Of a stretch of 64,000 nt of DNA, positions 25,822 through 34,657 are shown in pieces. The DNA comes from Shewanella salipaludis (lineage in GTDB: Bacteria > Pseudomonadota > Gammaproteobacteria > Enterobacterales > Shewanellaceae): assembly GCF_012911865.1 (NCBI RefSeq), contig NZ_JAAXYH010000012.1, positions 51,742 to 115,741 on the forward strand, written 5' to 3'. How positions within the stretch are numbered: position 1 is the first letter of the stretch; the number at the start of each line of letters is the position of its first letter. A model generated the notes under the pieces. The model was given only the letters and a program-made list of their open reading frames with translations, did not search any database and was not told the origin of the DNA. The translations under genes and the position numbers were made by a program.

Positions 25822-27978
25822 CTAGTCTTGGCCCGTGGGGCGCGCTGCACCTGGATGTTTGCCCATCTGTGCCAACACCAGTTCAAAATCTTCCTGCCCA
25901 ATCAGCACTTTGCACTCGCAACCTGGGTCTCCTCCGGCGGCGTCCACCACCCGGCGGATCGCCAGCAGGGCCGCGCGGTTACACAGGCCGGCAACCTCGG
26001 CGCCGCTGTAGCCGGCGGTGCGTTCCGCCAGGTTTCGGCTATCGACCCCGGGGGCCAGGGATTTCTCCCGCAGGTGGATGTCGAGGATAGCGGTACGGGC
26101 CTGGATATCGGGGAGCGGGATCTGGATTAGCTGATCGAAACGCCCGGGTCTGAGCATCGCCGGATCGATCAGATCGCTGCGGTTGGTCGCCCCCAGGATA
26201 AACACCCCTTTGAGATCGTCTATGCCATCCATTTCGGCGAGAAACTGGCTCAACACCCGTTCCGCCACATGGGAATCCGAGCCCGAGTTGCTGCGCACCG
26301 GGATCAGGGCATCGATTTCATCGAAGAACACTATGCAGGGCGCGGCCTGACGGGCCTTATGGAAAATCTCCCGCACCCCTTTTTCCGACTCGCCAACAAA
26401 CTTGGAGATCAGCGCGGGTCCCTTGATGGAAATCACATTGACACCGCTCTCGTTGGCCACGGCCTTGGCGATCAGCGTCTTGCCCACACCTGCGGGTCCG
26501 CACAGCAGCAAGCCCTTGGGGGGACGCACGCCGGATTGTTCAAACAGTTGCGGATAGTTGAGCGGCCATTCGATCGCCTCGATCAGCTGTTGTTTCACCT
26601 CCGTCAAGCCGCCGACATCGTCCCAGCATACGTTGGGGATCTCCACGAAGACCTCACGGATCGCCGAGGGCTCCACCTCCCGCAAGGCGACGAGGAAATC
26701 GTCCATCTTCACCTGCAGACTGGCGAGCTGCTCGTAGGGAATGCTGCTGAGGGAGAGATTGATGTTCGGCAGCAGTTCCCGCAGGGATGACATGGCCGCC
26801 TCCCGGCAGAGCGCTTCCAGATCGGCGCCGACGAAGCCGTGAGTCATGTCGGCGAGGCGGTTGAGTTTCACGTCTTCGGCCAACGGCATGCCGCGGCTGT
26901 GGATCTCGAGGATCTGCAGCCGGCCATCGCGATCCGGAATGGGAATGCTGATCTCCCGATCGAAACGGCCGGGACGCCTGAGCGCCGGATCCAATGCGTT
27001 GGGCAGATTGGTGGCGGCGATGACAATCACATTCTGCCGGCGGTTCAGGCCATCCATCAGTGCCAGCAACTGGGCCACCACCCGCTTCTCTACTTCGCCG
27101 GTCACCTGATCACGCCGCGGAGCTATGGCGTCTATTTCATCCAGAAAAATAATGCTGGGACCCTTGCGGCCCGCCTCATCGAAAATTTTGCGCAGGTGTG
27201 CTTCGCTCTCACCATAAAATTTGTGAATGACTTCGGCGCCGCTGACCGAGAAGAAATTGGCATCCGTCTCGTGGGCTATGATGCGGGCGATCAGCGTCTT
27301 GCCGCAGCCGGGCGGACCATAGAGCAATACCCCCTTGGGCGCGTCTATGCCCAGTTGCTCGAACAGCTCGGGAAAGCGCAGCGGCAATTCGATCATCTCT
27401 CTGATCCGCTGCAGCTGGGATTTGATCCCCCCCACATCCTCATAGGAAATCGTTGTCGCTGACGATTCTTCCCTTTGCTCACTGATGATAAGCTCTGTGT
27501 TGTGGCCTATCACCACAGCGGTCTTGGGAGTGGTGCTTTTCACCCGAAAATCTATGGCACGCCGCCCAAAGAGCGAGACCCGCATGAGATCCCCCTGGGT
27601 CACCACCAGGCCATCGACCAGACTGCCTATGTAGTTGAGATCTTTATCCGTGGGCGCCTGATTGACAGGTGTCAATGTCAACTGCTGCGCCGGGCAGGCA
27701 TCAGCCCGACTCACCTCGACCCTGTCCCCCAGGCCCACTCCGGCATTATGACGACTGATGCCATCGAGCTGGATACAGGACTGTTCGCGCATTGCCTTAT
27801 AGCAGAGCATCACCTTGGCGACCGTCTGCCGCTTGCCCGCCACAGTCACTATGTCGCCGACCTCCAGTCCCAGACGCTGCATATCCTCCGGCCCCATGCG
27901 GGCATAGGTGCGGCCCACATCCTTGCTCAATGCCTCTGCCACCTGCAGCTTCAGGGGTGATGTACTCTTGTCATTCAT
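25822..27978 (-). CDS. CDC48/VAT-like double AAA+ ATPase
   Basis: The 718-residue protein matches the archaeal/eukaryotic CDC48 layout: an N-domain with double-psi barrel features (1-170), then two AAA+ modules. D1 has Walker A GPPGCGKT (221-228), Walker B IIFLDEID and pore residues KFYGES; D2 has Walker A GPAGVGKT (494-501), Walker B IVFFDEID and pore residues KFVGES. Second-region-of-homology arginines are present ([15 protein letters not shown]). Such proteins unfold or pull apart complexes. Here it lies between gvpH and gvpF2, the slot of gvpZ in Serratia as I recall, but I cannot confirm they are homologs. AAAGGAGAG precedes the ATG. Confidence 0.92.
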   Translation of the reverse strand: MNDKSTSPLKLQVAEALSKDVGRTYARMGPEDMQRLGLEVGDIVTVAGKRQTVAKVMLCYKAMREQSCIQLDGISRHNAGVGLGDRVEVSRADACPAQQLTLTPVNQAPTDKDLNYIGSLVDGLVVTQGDLMRVSLFGRRAIDFRVKSTTPKTAVVIGHNTELIISEQREESSATTISYEDVGGIKSQLQRIREMIELPLRFPELFEQLGIDAPKGVLLYGPPGCGKTLIARIIAHETDANFFSVSGAEVIHKFYGESEAHLRKIFDEAGRKGPSIIFLDEIDAIAPRRDQVTGEVEKRVVAQLLALMDGLNRRQNVIVIAATNLPNALDPALRRPGRFDREISIPIPDRDGRLQILEIHSRGMPLAEDVKLNRLADMTHGFVGADLEALCREAAMSSLRELLPNINLSLSSIPYEQLASLQVKMDDFLVALREVEPSAIREVFVEIPNVCWDDVGGLTEVKQQLIEAIEWPLNYPQLFEQSGVRPPKGLLLCGPAGVGKTLIAKAVANESGVNVISIKGPALISKFVGESEKGVREIFHKARQAAPCIVFFDEIDALIPVRSNSGSDSHVAERVLSQFLAEMDGIDDLKGVFILGATNRSDLIDPAMLRPGRFDQLIQIPLPDIQARTAILDIHLREKSLAPGVDSRNLAERTAGYSGAEVAGLCNRAALLAIRRVVDAAGGDPGCECKVLIGQEDFELVLAQMGKHPGAARPTGQD

Positions 27979-28038
27979 GCTAACTCTCCTTTGTCACCCA
28001 TGCCAACGCGACTCATCCTCGGATATTGCCGGCCCGGA

Positions 28039-28569
28039 CTATTTCTGCAGACGGATCTCCATCACGCCATTCTTCATCGAGGTGGTCATGCACTCGGCCG
28101 TAAACTCGCCCGGAAGCAGGATTTCCTTATGGTATTTGTTGTTGCCCTTCTCGGCCGTGAGCTCCAGGATGTCGTCGCTCAGTTCCAATTTCAGATCCTG
28201 CTCACAGATCCCCGGCATCTCCGCCACCACCAACACATGATCGGCTTCATCGAAGATATCCACCAAGGGTTCGCGCACCGCCTCAACTACAGAGATGCCG
28301 GTCTCCTTATCCCGGCGGACATTGCCGAAGGGTTGAACATCGACCTGCCGCTCCCCCTCTTCACCCAACCCCACCTTGACCGAGAAACCGTAGACTCCCT
28401 TCAGATCTTTGTGCTCTCCCTTGCCGTCCACATTGAATTCACCGCTGCGTTTGAGCTGCTCGCCTTTCTCGGCCAGCTCGCCGAGTTTTTCAACCAAGCC
28501 CCCCAATCCCTGCAGTATGCCTCCGAGGCTGTCGCTGCCACCCTGGTTACCCTCTGGTTTCTTCTTCAT
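28039..28569 (-). CDS. gvpH: GvpH, Hsp20-like gas vesicle protein
   Basis: The 176-residue protein ends in a small heat-shock (alpha-crystallin) domain: EPLVDIFDEADHVLVVAEMPG, then LELSDDILELTAE, ILLPGEFT and a final NGVMEIRLQK, in the order expected. The first 60 residues are flexible and Gly-rich (GGILQGLGGLVEKLGELAEKG split by GvpH-like turns). GvpH-type proteins are thought to be chaperones for hydrophobic Gvp subunits. The start overlaps the gvrA stop by four bases. Confidence 0.9.
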   Translation of the reverse strand: MKKKPEGNQGGSDSLGGILQGLGGLVEKLGELAEKGEQLKRSGEFNVDGKGEHKDLKGVYGFSVKVGLGEEGERQVDVQPFGNVRRDKETGISVVEAVREPLVDIFDEADHVLVVAEMPGICEQDLKLELSDDILELTAEKGNNKYHKEILLPGEFTAECMTTSMKNGVMEIRLQK

Positions 28570-30068
28570 TGCACTGTCCTCTGTGTCATCAAGTCATAAC
28601 GTTTTATCTTGTTAAGCAAAGTCTTATAGTCGACCTGCAGTATGCGGGCCGCTTCGGCCTTGTTGCCGCAGGTGCGTTCCAGCACCCCCGCCAAAATCTT
28701 TCTCTCCACGGTTTCCGTGTAATCCCGTATCATGTCCTTCAGCGACAGCTGAGCCGTTGTCATCAGCATGATGTCATTGAACTGTGCCGGCTCGGACCGC
28801 CGCTCATGGCCGCCGGACAGATTCAGGTGTTCTGCGTCTATGCGTGTGTCGGCCAGCAACACGGCGCGGCGCACCACGGCCCGCAGTTCGCGCACATTGC
28901 CGGGCCAGGAGTAGGCCCGCATCCTGTCGATAGCACCAATCGAGAGTGTGACCCGCTTGCCCAATTCCCTATTGGTCGCCTGAATGAATCGCTGGGCGAG
29001 ATAAACCAGATCCTCCTGGCGCTCGCACAGAGACGGCACCCTGATGGTAAATTCATTGAGACGGTAGTAGAGATCTTCCCGGAAGGTGCCTGCGGCCACC
29101 TTATGCTGCAGATTTTCATGGCTGGCCACTATCAGGCGCACATCGACCGGCACGGGCAGGTTAGAGCCGACGGGGAACACTATTTTTTCCTGCAACACCC
29201 GCAGTAATTTGGCCTGGGAGGCCATGGGCATGTTCGCGATTTCATCCAGAAACAGGGTGCCACCGCGAGCCGCGGCAAACTTACCTTGCTTGGCCCTGTC
29301 CGCCCCGGTAAACGCGCCCTTCTCATGACCGAAGAGTTCACTCTCCAGCAAGGTTTCCGGGATCGCGCCGCAATCGACCGGGATGAATGGGCCGCTGGCC
29401 CTGGGGCTATAGGCGCAGATGGCCTTGGCGACGACCTCTTTGCCGGCCCCAGTTCCTCCCTCTATGATGACGCTGAAGTTGGAACAGGCCACCAGCCTGA
29501 CCTGCCGATCCAGCTTATGCACGCTGGTACTTGGGCCCATCAAGACGGCGAGATCGTAACGACCACCGCAGACTGCCTCCAATGGGATCATTGCCGGCTC
29601 AGCCAGGGGAACGACCCGTTCATCTTGATGTGAAGGCCTTGCAGAAGATGCCGGCTCGCGAGACTCATCAGTGTCGGACAGATGTAAAATCCGCTGCAAC
29701 AGTCCAACCACCTGGCGGTTATCGAAGGGTTTGGCCAGGTAATCTATGGCGCCGGCCTTCATCGCCTCGACCGCTCCGTTGATGCCTGCGTAGCCGGTGA
29801 GCATGATCACAGGCAGATCCTGCTGAATGAGTTTGGCCTGCTTTAACAATTCCACCCCATCCATGCGCGGCATGCGCAAATCCGTCAGCAACACATCCGG
29901 GCTGTGTCGGCGGATCTGCTCCAGCGCCGCCACGCCATCATGGGCGGTCTCAACCTTGTAGCCCTCCCTCGCGATCAGGTGTGACAGCAGAGAGCAAATA
30001 TCGGGATCATCGTCGGCAATCAGTACTGTAGGGGCAACCACCGATATCTTCCTTGGCATAGCGGTCAT
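28566..30068 (-). CDS. gvrA: NtrC-family sigma-54 response regulator, GvrA-like
   Basis: The 500-residue activator has a receiver domain (phosphosite D63 in LLTDLRMP, K113), a central AAA+ domain with Walker A GGTGAGKE (204-211), the sigma-54 contact loop GAFTGA (251-256) and Walker B GGTLFLDEI, then a Fis-type helix-turn-helix (about 460-495; NKAEAARILQVDYKTLLNKI). Intact GAFTGA means it should work with sigma-54, matching the promoter before gvpA1. GAGGAG lies seven bases before the ATG. It is coupled to gvpH. Confidence 0.95.
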   Translation of the reverse strand: MTAMPRKISVVAPTVLIADDDPDICSLLSHLIAREGYKVETAHDGVAALEQIRRHSPDVLLTDLRMPRMDGVELLKQAKLIQQDLPVIMLTGYAGINGAVEAMKAGAIDYLAKPFDNRQVVGLLQRILHLSDTDESREPASSARPSHQDERVVPLAEPAMIPLEAVCGGRYDLAVLMGPSTSVHKLDRQVRLVACSNFSVIIEGGTGAGKEVVAKAICAYSPRASGPFIPVDCGAIPETLLESELFGHEKGAFTGADRAKQGKFAAARGGTLFLDEIANMPMASQAKLLRVLQEKIVFPVGSNLPVPVDVRLIVASHENLQHKVAAGTFREDLYYRLNEFTIRVPSLCERQEDLVYLAQRFIQATNRELGKRVTLSIGAIDRMRAYSWPGNVRELRAVVRRAVLLADTRIDAEHLNLSGGHERRSEPAQFNDIMLMTTAQLSLKDMIRDYTETVERKILAGVLERTCGNKAEAARILQVDYKTLLNKIKRYDLMTQRTVQ

Positions 30069-30091
30069 GGGTACATCTCCTCACGATGACG

Positions 30092-30643
30092 TTAAGCACC
30101 AGCTGGATCTGAAAACTGGAATGGATGTAAGACCCGGATATCTTCCGCCAGCCATTTTTCCGGCCGATGGAGCGCGCCGAGAAACAGTATCCCTATTTCA
30201 CCGGCTCCCAGGGTGTTATTGATGCGTTCGGCAATAAAGCCATCACGCCGATCCAGTAGAGACTGGGCGTGTCGAGCAATGTTGGCCTCAGCGGCTTGCG
30301 GCCGTTGGCCTTGCTGCTTGCAGAACTGATATTCTTCCAACAGCAAGGCCGGGGATTCCGTGCCCATCAGGCTGGCCCCCTGCTCCATCAGGCGCAACAA
30401 CAGGCGATGATTCAGACTTCCTTGAGCGGCGACATCCCTGACGATCTGCTCTTCCATGTCAGATACGGGTAAGCCATCCTGATACAATCGCACCCGTTCG
30501 AAAGGCAGCTCGAAGCTGCAGAGTGTGTTTTCTATCAGCTGCCACAGGCCCGTGACTGCGGCTCGCTCCTCTGTCGTCTCCTGCAGCGATCCCATGTCGG
30601 CCTGACTGTGAATAATCGGGATATGAATCAGTAATCGCTCCAT
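30092..30643 (-). CDS. Unknown protein heading the gas vesicle regulatory operon
   Basis: The 183-residue soluble protein lies 23 bp before gvrA on the same strand, so it is probably co-transcribed and first in the operon. AAAGGGA precedes the ATG. I do not recognise a family with confidence. The C-terminal stretch (RRDGFIAERINNTLGAG, GILFLGALHRPE) resembles the pattern seen in TraB/ChaN-type proteins, where RD..IA..I is followed by a glycine-rich strand with a histidine. That link is weak. There is no signal peptide or membrane segment. A regulatory or sensing role is possible by position. Confidence 0.8.
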   Translation of the reverse strand: MERLLIHIPIIHSQADMGSLQETTEERAAVTGLWQLIENTLCSFELPFERVRLYQDGLPVSDMEEQIVRDVAAQGSLNHRLLLRLMEQGASLMGTESPALLLEEYQFCKQQGQRPQAAEANIARHAQSLLDRRDGFIAERINNTLGAGEIGILFLGALHRPEKWLAEDIRVLHPFQFSDPAGA

Positions 30644-30771
30644 CGACTGTCCCTTTGCTTCCTTAAATAAAGCCGATTAGCATACTAATAATGGCTGCAA
30701 ACCAGCTTGTTAAAGCTAGTTCAGTTCCCAGGGAAGGGCAATGTGGGTCGCGGACATTAGCGCCAGAAATG

Positions 30772-30787
30772 CTTGGGTTAACCCAAG
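30772..30787. promoter_or_regulatory. Perfect 16-bp palindrome upstream of the gvr operon
   Basis: CTTGGGTTAACCCAAG is a perfect palindrome 128 bp before the first gene of the regulatory operon and 78 bp after the next upstream gene. Read on the minus strand with the two bases that follow it, it also contains GG-N10-GC, the minimal spacing of a sigma-54 promoter, though the rest of the -12 element is poor. It is a candidate operator. Confidence 0.45.
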
Positions 30788-30865
30788 ATGAAGACATAGA
30801 TCACACTAGCCACAGACCAGGCGCATGCAGCGGCCAAAAACCTTATGTCCATTGACAGGTGTAAT

Positions 30866-31147
30866 TCAACCCGCCTGCTCCTGTAAATGCCGTTTGCGCT
30901 CGGCGGTAAACTCCCACCACTTTCTGGCCGGGCCACCTTCCATGTAACGCACGGCCGCAATGAACACGTCTATGACGCAAGGATCATGCCTCTGGCCCGT
31001 GACACGGCAGAGATCCTGATACATCTGATAGGGGTCTTTGCCCGCCAGCTCGGCCGGCGTCTTGAATCCCAGGCGCAAAAAGTCCTGTTCCGTGGCCTTG
31101 CCGACATTGGGGATCTGCTGAAACTGGGTGATCTCATCCCTTGGCAT
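30866..31147 (-). CDS. Cdd1-like helix-hairpin-helix protein
   Basis: The 93-residue protein has an HhH-like segment near the start (QIPNVGKATEQDFLRLGF) and the block DPYQMYQDLCRVTGQRHDPCVIDVFIAAVRYMEGG read in pieces (LCRVTG, HDPCVIDVF), which fits the Cdd1 'pathogenicity locus' family. HhH motifs often bind DNA, but the family has no firm function. GGAGG lies before the ATG. It is a single gene. Confidence 0.8.
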   Translation of the reverse strand: MPRDEITQFQQIPNVGKATEQDFLRLGFKTPAELAGKDPYQMYQDLCRVTGQRHDPCVIDVFIAAVRYMEGGPARKWWEFTAERKRHLQEQAG

Positions 31148-31232
31148 TATCTTCCTCCAACATAAAAAGGTGCACAGGTTTAAATGAGCGCTGTGAATCA
31201 GCGCTATGAATGAACTAGTGAATGCTCAAGGA

Positions 31233-31667
31233 TTACAGCGGCGCTTGCATAGCCGAATTTTCCGTGTCGTCATGGGGAATATGCTTCGCAATCTCGGCGG
31301 CGATCAGTTCACGTCTGAAGCCGACGATCAAATTATCCCTGAATAACACCAGGGGTGTACCATAGCCACCCAGTTGTTGATATTCGGCCTCGGCATCACT
31401 GTCTTTTTCGATATCCCGTTCAACATAGGCGATATTGTTTTTGTTGAAGTAATCCTTCAACAAGACGCAATATGGACAGCTTTCCTTGGTATAAGCGATG
31501 ATCCGGCTCTGCTCATGGGGGAAAAACTGTCGGTAGTCACCGCTGACAGATTTGGGCGCACTCTGGAACCAGTTAAAAAGTAAGAAAATGGCGACACCCG
31601 AGATGAAAAACCCCAGGAATATAGATAAATCTGAGCGGAGAAATTTGGGGATAGTTATGTTATTCAT
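31233..31667 (-). CDS. Membrane-anchored glutaredoxin-like protein
   Basis: The 144-residue product has one membrane segment (about 14-33) followed by a glutaredoxin domain with the active site C64-P-Y-C67 (TKESCPYCVLL), a cis-proline strand YGTPLVLF and a typical last helix. The basic N-terminus before the membrane segment would tend to stay inside, placing the redox domain in the periplasm, which is unusual for a CPYC glutaredoxin. I prefer the ATG at 31667 because upstream in-frame codons add an unlike segment. The ribosome binding site is weak. A cysteine-rich exported peptide is encoded 120 bp upstream. Confidence 0.82.
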   Translation of the reverse strand: MNNITIPKFLRSDLSIFLGFFISGVAIFLLFNWFQSAPKSVSGDYRQFFPHEQSRIIAYTKESCPYCVLLKDYFNKNNIAYVERDIEKDSDAEAEYQQLGGYGTPLVLFRDNLIVGFRRELIAAEIAKHIPHDDTENSAMQAPL

Positions 31668-31786
31668 GAAACACCCGAACCAGTGGCAACAAGTATATTG
31701 AAGGAGCACAAAAGGAGGAGCCAAGTGCGCTGCCAAGATGCCTGAAAAAACTGGCAACACACTCAGTCTTACTGGCTATTCAGCCA

Positions 31787-31951
31787 TTAATGACAGCTGG
31801 GATCGGTTTCCCAAATGCTACACCAGTTGGTGTAACCCGCCTGACACAGGGCTTCCATACTGTCACAATCGGGACGCGCCAATGCCATAGTTGAAGCGAC
31901 TCCCAATGCCACAGCCAATCCCGCTATCGCTAGTTTTCTGAACTTTTTCAT
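31787..31951 (-). CDS. Tiny exported peptide with four cysteines
   Basis: The 54-residue product has a signal peptide (MKKFRKLAIAGLAVALGVAS, cleavage probably after ALA at about 25) and a mature part of about 29 residues with cysteines 29, 36, 44 and 53, enough for two disulphides. GAGG lies before the ATG at 31951, which is preferred over 31996. No named family is recognised. Its neighbour is a membrane-anchored glutaredoxin on the same strand, which might act on its cysteines. The call rests on the signal peptide and ribosome binding site. Confidence 0.65.
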   Translation of the reverse strand: MKKFRKLAIAGLAVALGVASTMALARPDCDSMEALCQAGYTNWCSIWETDPSCH

Positions 31952-31996
31952 ATTTGCCTCATTTCCTTTGAGTTTAATAAATATATGACTAATCAC

Positions 31997-32940
31997 TGAT
32001 TAATCCGAAAAGTACTAGGCTTAAACTGCAATCCTAACGCATAACATAGTTAACAGGTATGCTACATACTGTCAACATCCATCCTGTCTGAGCCACTGCT
32101 GTTATTTATCCCAAGCTACCATTGGCCCACTAGCCTTAACTGTTGGATCCCGGATGAATGGCTTGGAAAGTGATAATGCATAGCCGCTGAAAAGTAATAA
32201 AGCCGCATCTGTCCCATTATGATTGAATGCAGAAAAATAGGCTGCTGTTAATGGGCTACAAGACCAATCCAAAAGTCCAGTGGCTAACCCCTGATGTTGC
32301 CCAATTGCTAGCAGCTAAATATGGAGCTCACCCAATTATTGTAATGACCAACAAGTATTGGATTGTCCACGATAAACCCATCCAGTCTCACCTTTTTAAA
32401 AATTTAATGCTCTATGTAATCCTTCCCAAGATGACACTTTGCTGTTGATAACTTGACTCATGTATATCCCCATAATTCATAACACTTGAATTCAGTAATA
32501 TTTAACGTGATATTTATTAGGGCAGCAGTTGTAATCAACTAACCCAGGCCCGCTTTCCCGCCAGAGCTTTTTGGGCATTGAAGCTAAATCAGTACACCAA
32601 AAATGATACTGTTGCACCAGTGACCTTTGACGACAGGGTGAGCATCGCATGGCGATATGCTGCGAACGAGAGCCATGGATGGCGAGCTGGCTCTTGTGCA
32701 TGGAGGCATTTTGTCGCCGTCGAGCCCTCAGGGACACTTATTGTGAAATCAAGAACCTGCGACTCTCTTAACCTAAGAACAGTCGAAAGGCCGCGCTATG
32801 CACCCCAGTCAACACGACATAAGTAGATCCCTGCACGACACTCACGGCAGGTGCAAGAATCACACTGCGAGTGACAGCATAGCTAACTGAGCTGAACCAC
32901 TACTCACAAGACGGAAAGTTTCCCAGTTAAACATAAGCCA
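31997..32940. other. Gene-poor stretch, possibly remnant sequence
   Basis: Base composition is more AT-rich than the surroundings. Short open frames occur at 32227-32448 (plus), 32492-32737 (minus) and 32578-32826 (plus), but none has a good ribosome binding site, signal or recognisable domain. A near-palindrome ACAGGTATG-CTA-CATACTGT lies at about 32053-32072. The stretch may hold decayed genes or a mobile-element scar; I cannot identify it. Confidence 0.4.
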
Positions 32941-32976
32941 AATAAAAACACCCGATTCCTTGCGGACTCGGGTGTT
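32941..32976 (-). terminator. Rho-independent terminator of dbpA
   Basis: AACACCCGA (32947-32955) pairs with TCGGGTGTT (32968-32976); on the minus strand the stem is followed by TTTTTATT. Confidence 0.88.
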
Positions 32977-33023
32977 ACATTGGGTTTATGCCAGGTTAGT
33001 CACAGACTGGCTAATCGAGCCAG

Positions 33024-34430
33024 TTACATGGGCCATGCCCTGTAGGACTTACCCTTGAGCTTACCACCCGTGATCTTGTTGAGCGCCTTCTTGGCCACCT
33101 TGCGATTGACCGCCACATAGGCGCGGTAGTCGCCGATCTGGATCTTGCCGACCTGGGTACCTTCTATGCCATTCTCGCCTGTCAGGGCGCCCAAGATGTC
33201 GCCGGGACGCAGCTTCTGTTTCTTGCCGCCGTCGATCTGCAGGGTGATCATGCTCGGTGCCGACGGGGTGGTGTTCAGCAGGCTCAGGGGTGGCAGCGGC
33301 TCGCTGACGATATCCCGCTCGAGATACTCTTCCAGCAGGGCTATCTTGTAACCGTCCTGCTCGGTATAGAAGGTATAGGCGGCGCCCTTGCTGCCGGCAC
33401 GGCCGGTGCGACCTATGCGGTGAATATGCACTTCTGTGTCATAGGCCAGGTGATAGTTGAATACCGCATCCAGGTTGTCGATATCCAGGCCGCGGGCGGC
33501 CACATCGGTCGCCACCAAGACGCAGGCGCTCTTGTTGGCAAATTGCAGCAGGGTCTCGTCGCGGTCGCGCTGCTCCAGATCCCCATGCAATGCCAGCACG
33601 CTGAAACCAAAGCCGGCAAGCTCGTTGGCCACTTCCTGGGTCTCGCGCTTGGTGTTGCAAAACACCACGGCACTCTCGGGCTTATGCTCGAGCAACAGAA
33701 GCCGCAGCGCTTCCATCCGCGCCTTGTTGTCGTCCAGACGATAGAAATGCTGCTCTATGCTGACGGCATCATGGGTCGAGGCGACCTTCACCATCACAGG
33801 CTTATACATTATCTGTTCGGCGATCGACTGGATTTGCTTGGGGAAAGTCGCGCTGAACAACAGGGTCTGCCGCTCGCGGGGCGCCTGCTCTATGATGGCA
33901 TCCAGTGCCGGTTGGAAGCCCATCTCCAGCATGCGATCTGCCTCATCCAGCACCAGCATCTCCAGGTGACTCAGATCCAGACGATTGCGATCCAGATGAT
34001 CTACTATCCGCCCCGGGGTGCCTACTATGATATGGGCACCATGTTCCAGGGAGCCGACCTGAGGTCCCATGGGCACGCCGCCACACAGGGTCAGCACCTT
34101 GATATTGTGTATGCCACGGGCCAGAGTGCGGATCTCCTGCGCCACCTGATCCGCCAGCTCGCGAGTCGGACACAGGATCAGCGTCTGGATGCGAAAACGT
34201 TTCACATCCAGCTTGTTCAGCAAGCCCAGCCCGAAGGCCGCCGTCTTGCCCGAGCCCGTCTTGCCCTGGCCTATGACATCCTCGCCCGCCAGTATAGGTG
34301 GCAGACTCTGGGCCTGGATGGGTGTCATCGACAGATAACCCATGGTGGTGAGGTTTTCCAGCAATGCGGGTTTCAGCTTAAGGGTGGAAAAGGCCATCTG
34401 GCTGTCTGGCTGTGTATCTGTGTGACTCAA
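33024..34430 (-). CDS. dbpA: ATP-dependent RNA helicase DbpA
   Basis: DbpA is a DEAD-box helicase that acts on 23S rRNA hairpin 92 during large-subunit assembly. The helicase core ([49 protein letters not shown]) is followed by the C-terminal RNA-binding domain of DbpA (ITLQIDGGKKQKLRPGDILG read as a family block, then GIEGTQVGKIQI and KSYRAWPM). The start is a TTG at 34430 with AGGA eight bases upstream; the next ATG (34397) lacks a site. It is monocistronic. Confidence 0.93.
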   Translation of the reverse strand: MSHTDTQPDSQMAFSTLKLKPALLENLTTMGYLSMTPIQAQSLPPILAGEDVIGQGKTGSGKTAAFGLGLLNKLDVKRFRIQTLILCPTRELADQVAQEIRTLARGIHNIKVLTLCGGVPMGPQVGSLEHGAHIIVGTPGRIVDHLDRNRLDLSHLEMLVLDEADRMLEMGFQPALDAIIEQAPRERQTLLFSATFPKQIQSIAEQIMYKPVMVKVASTHDAVSIEQHFYRLDDNKARMEALRLLLLEHKPESAVVFCNTKRETQEVANELAGFGFSVLALHGDLEQRDRDETLLQFANKSACVLVATDVAARGLDIDNLDAVFNYHLAYDTEVHIHRIGRTGRAGSKGAAYTFYTEQDGYKIALLEEYLERDIVSEPLPPLSLLNTTPSAPSMITLQIDGGKKQKLRPGDILGALTGENGIEGTQVGKIQIGDYRAYVAVNRKVAKKALNKITGGKLKGKSYRAWPM

Positions 34431-34620
34431 GGTGTATATCCTGTGGTGATATTAAGGTGTTGCTTAACATGAGGTTAAATCTGTTATTCGGGTGTCGGGC
34501 GCTGTGCTGCGCCTCTTGGCGCAGGAACCGGCATGGCCTCCAGCCCCGAAAGAGCAGCTATTGTAGCAAGATAGCCGCGGCTGCGCTTGCCAAGATGCAG
34601 ATTAAATGTACGGCATGAAG

Positions 34621-34647
34621 CACAGGGCCGAATTCCCCGGCCCTGTG
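34621..34647. terminator. Hairpin after msrA
   Basis: CACAGGGCCG (34621-34630) pairs with CGGCCCTGTG (34638-34647) over a 7-nt loop. No strong T run follows on the minus strand, so termination strength is uncertain. Confidence 0.55.
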
Positions 34648-34657
34648 ACCAGCGGCG

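Noticed and set aside
32227..32826. Three short open frames in the gene-poor gap
   Set aside because: No ribosome binding site, signal or family pattern supports any of them.
33420..34472. Long plus-strand open frame (350 codons) opposite dbpA
   Set aside because: It is the mirror of a highly conserved helicase gene, has no recognisable domain and no ribosome binding site; GC-rich genes often leave such open antisense frames.
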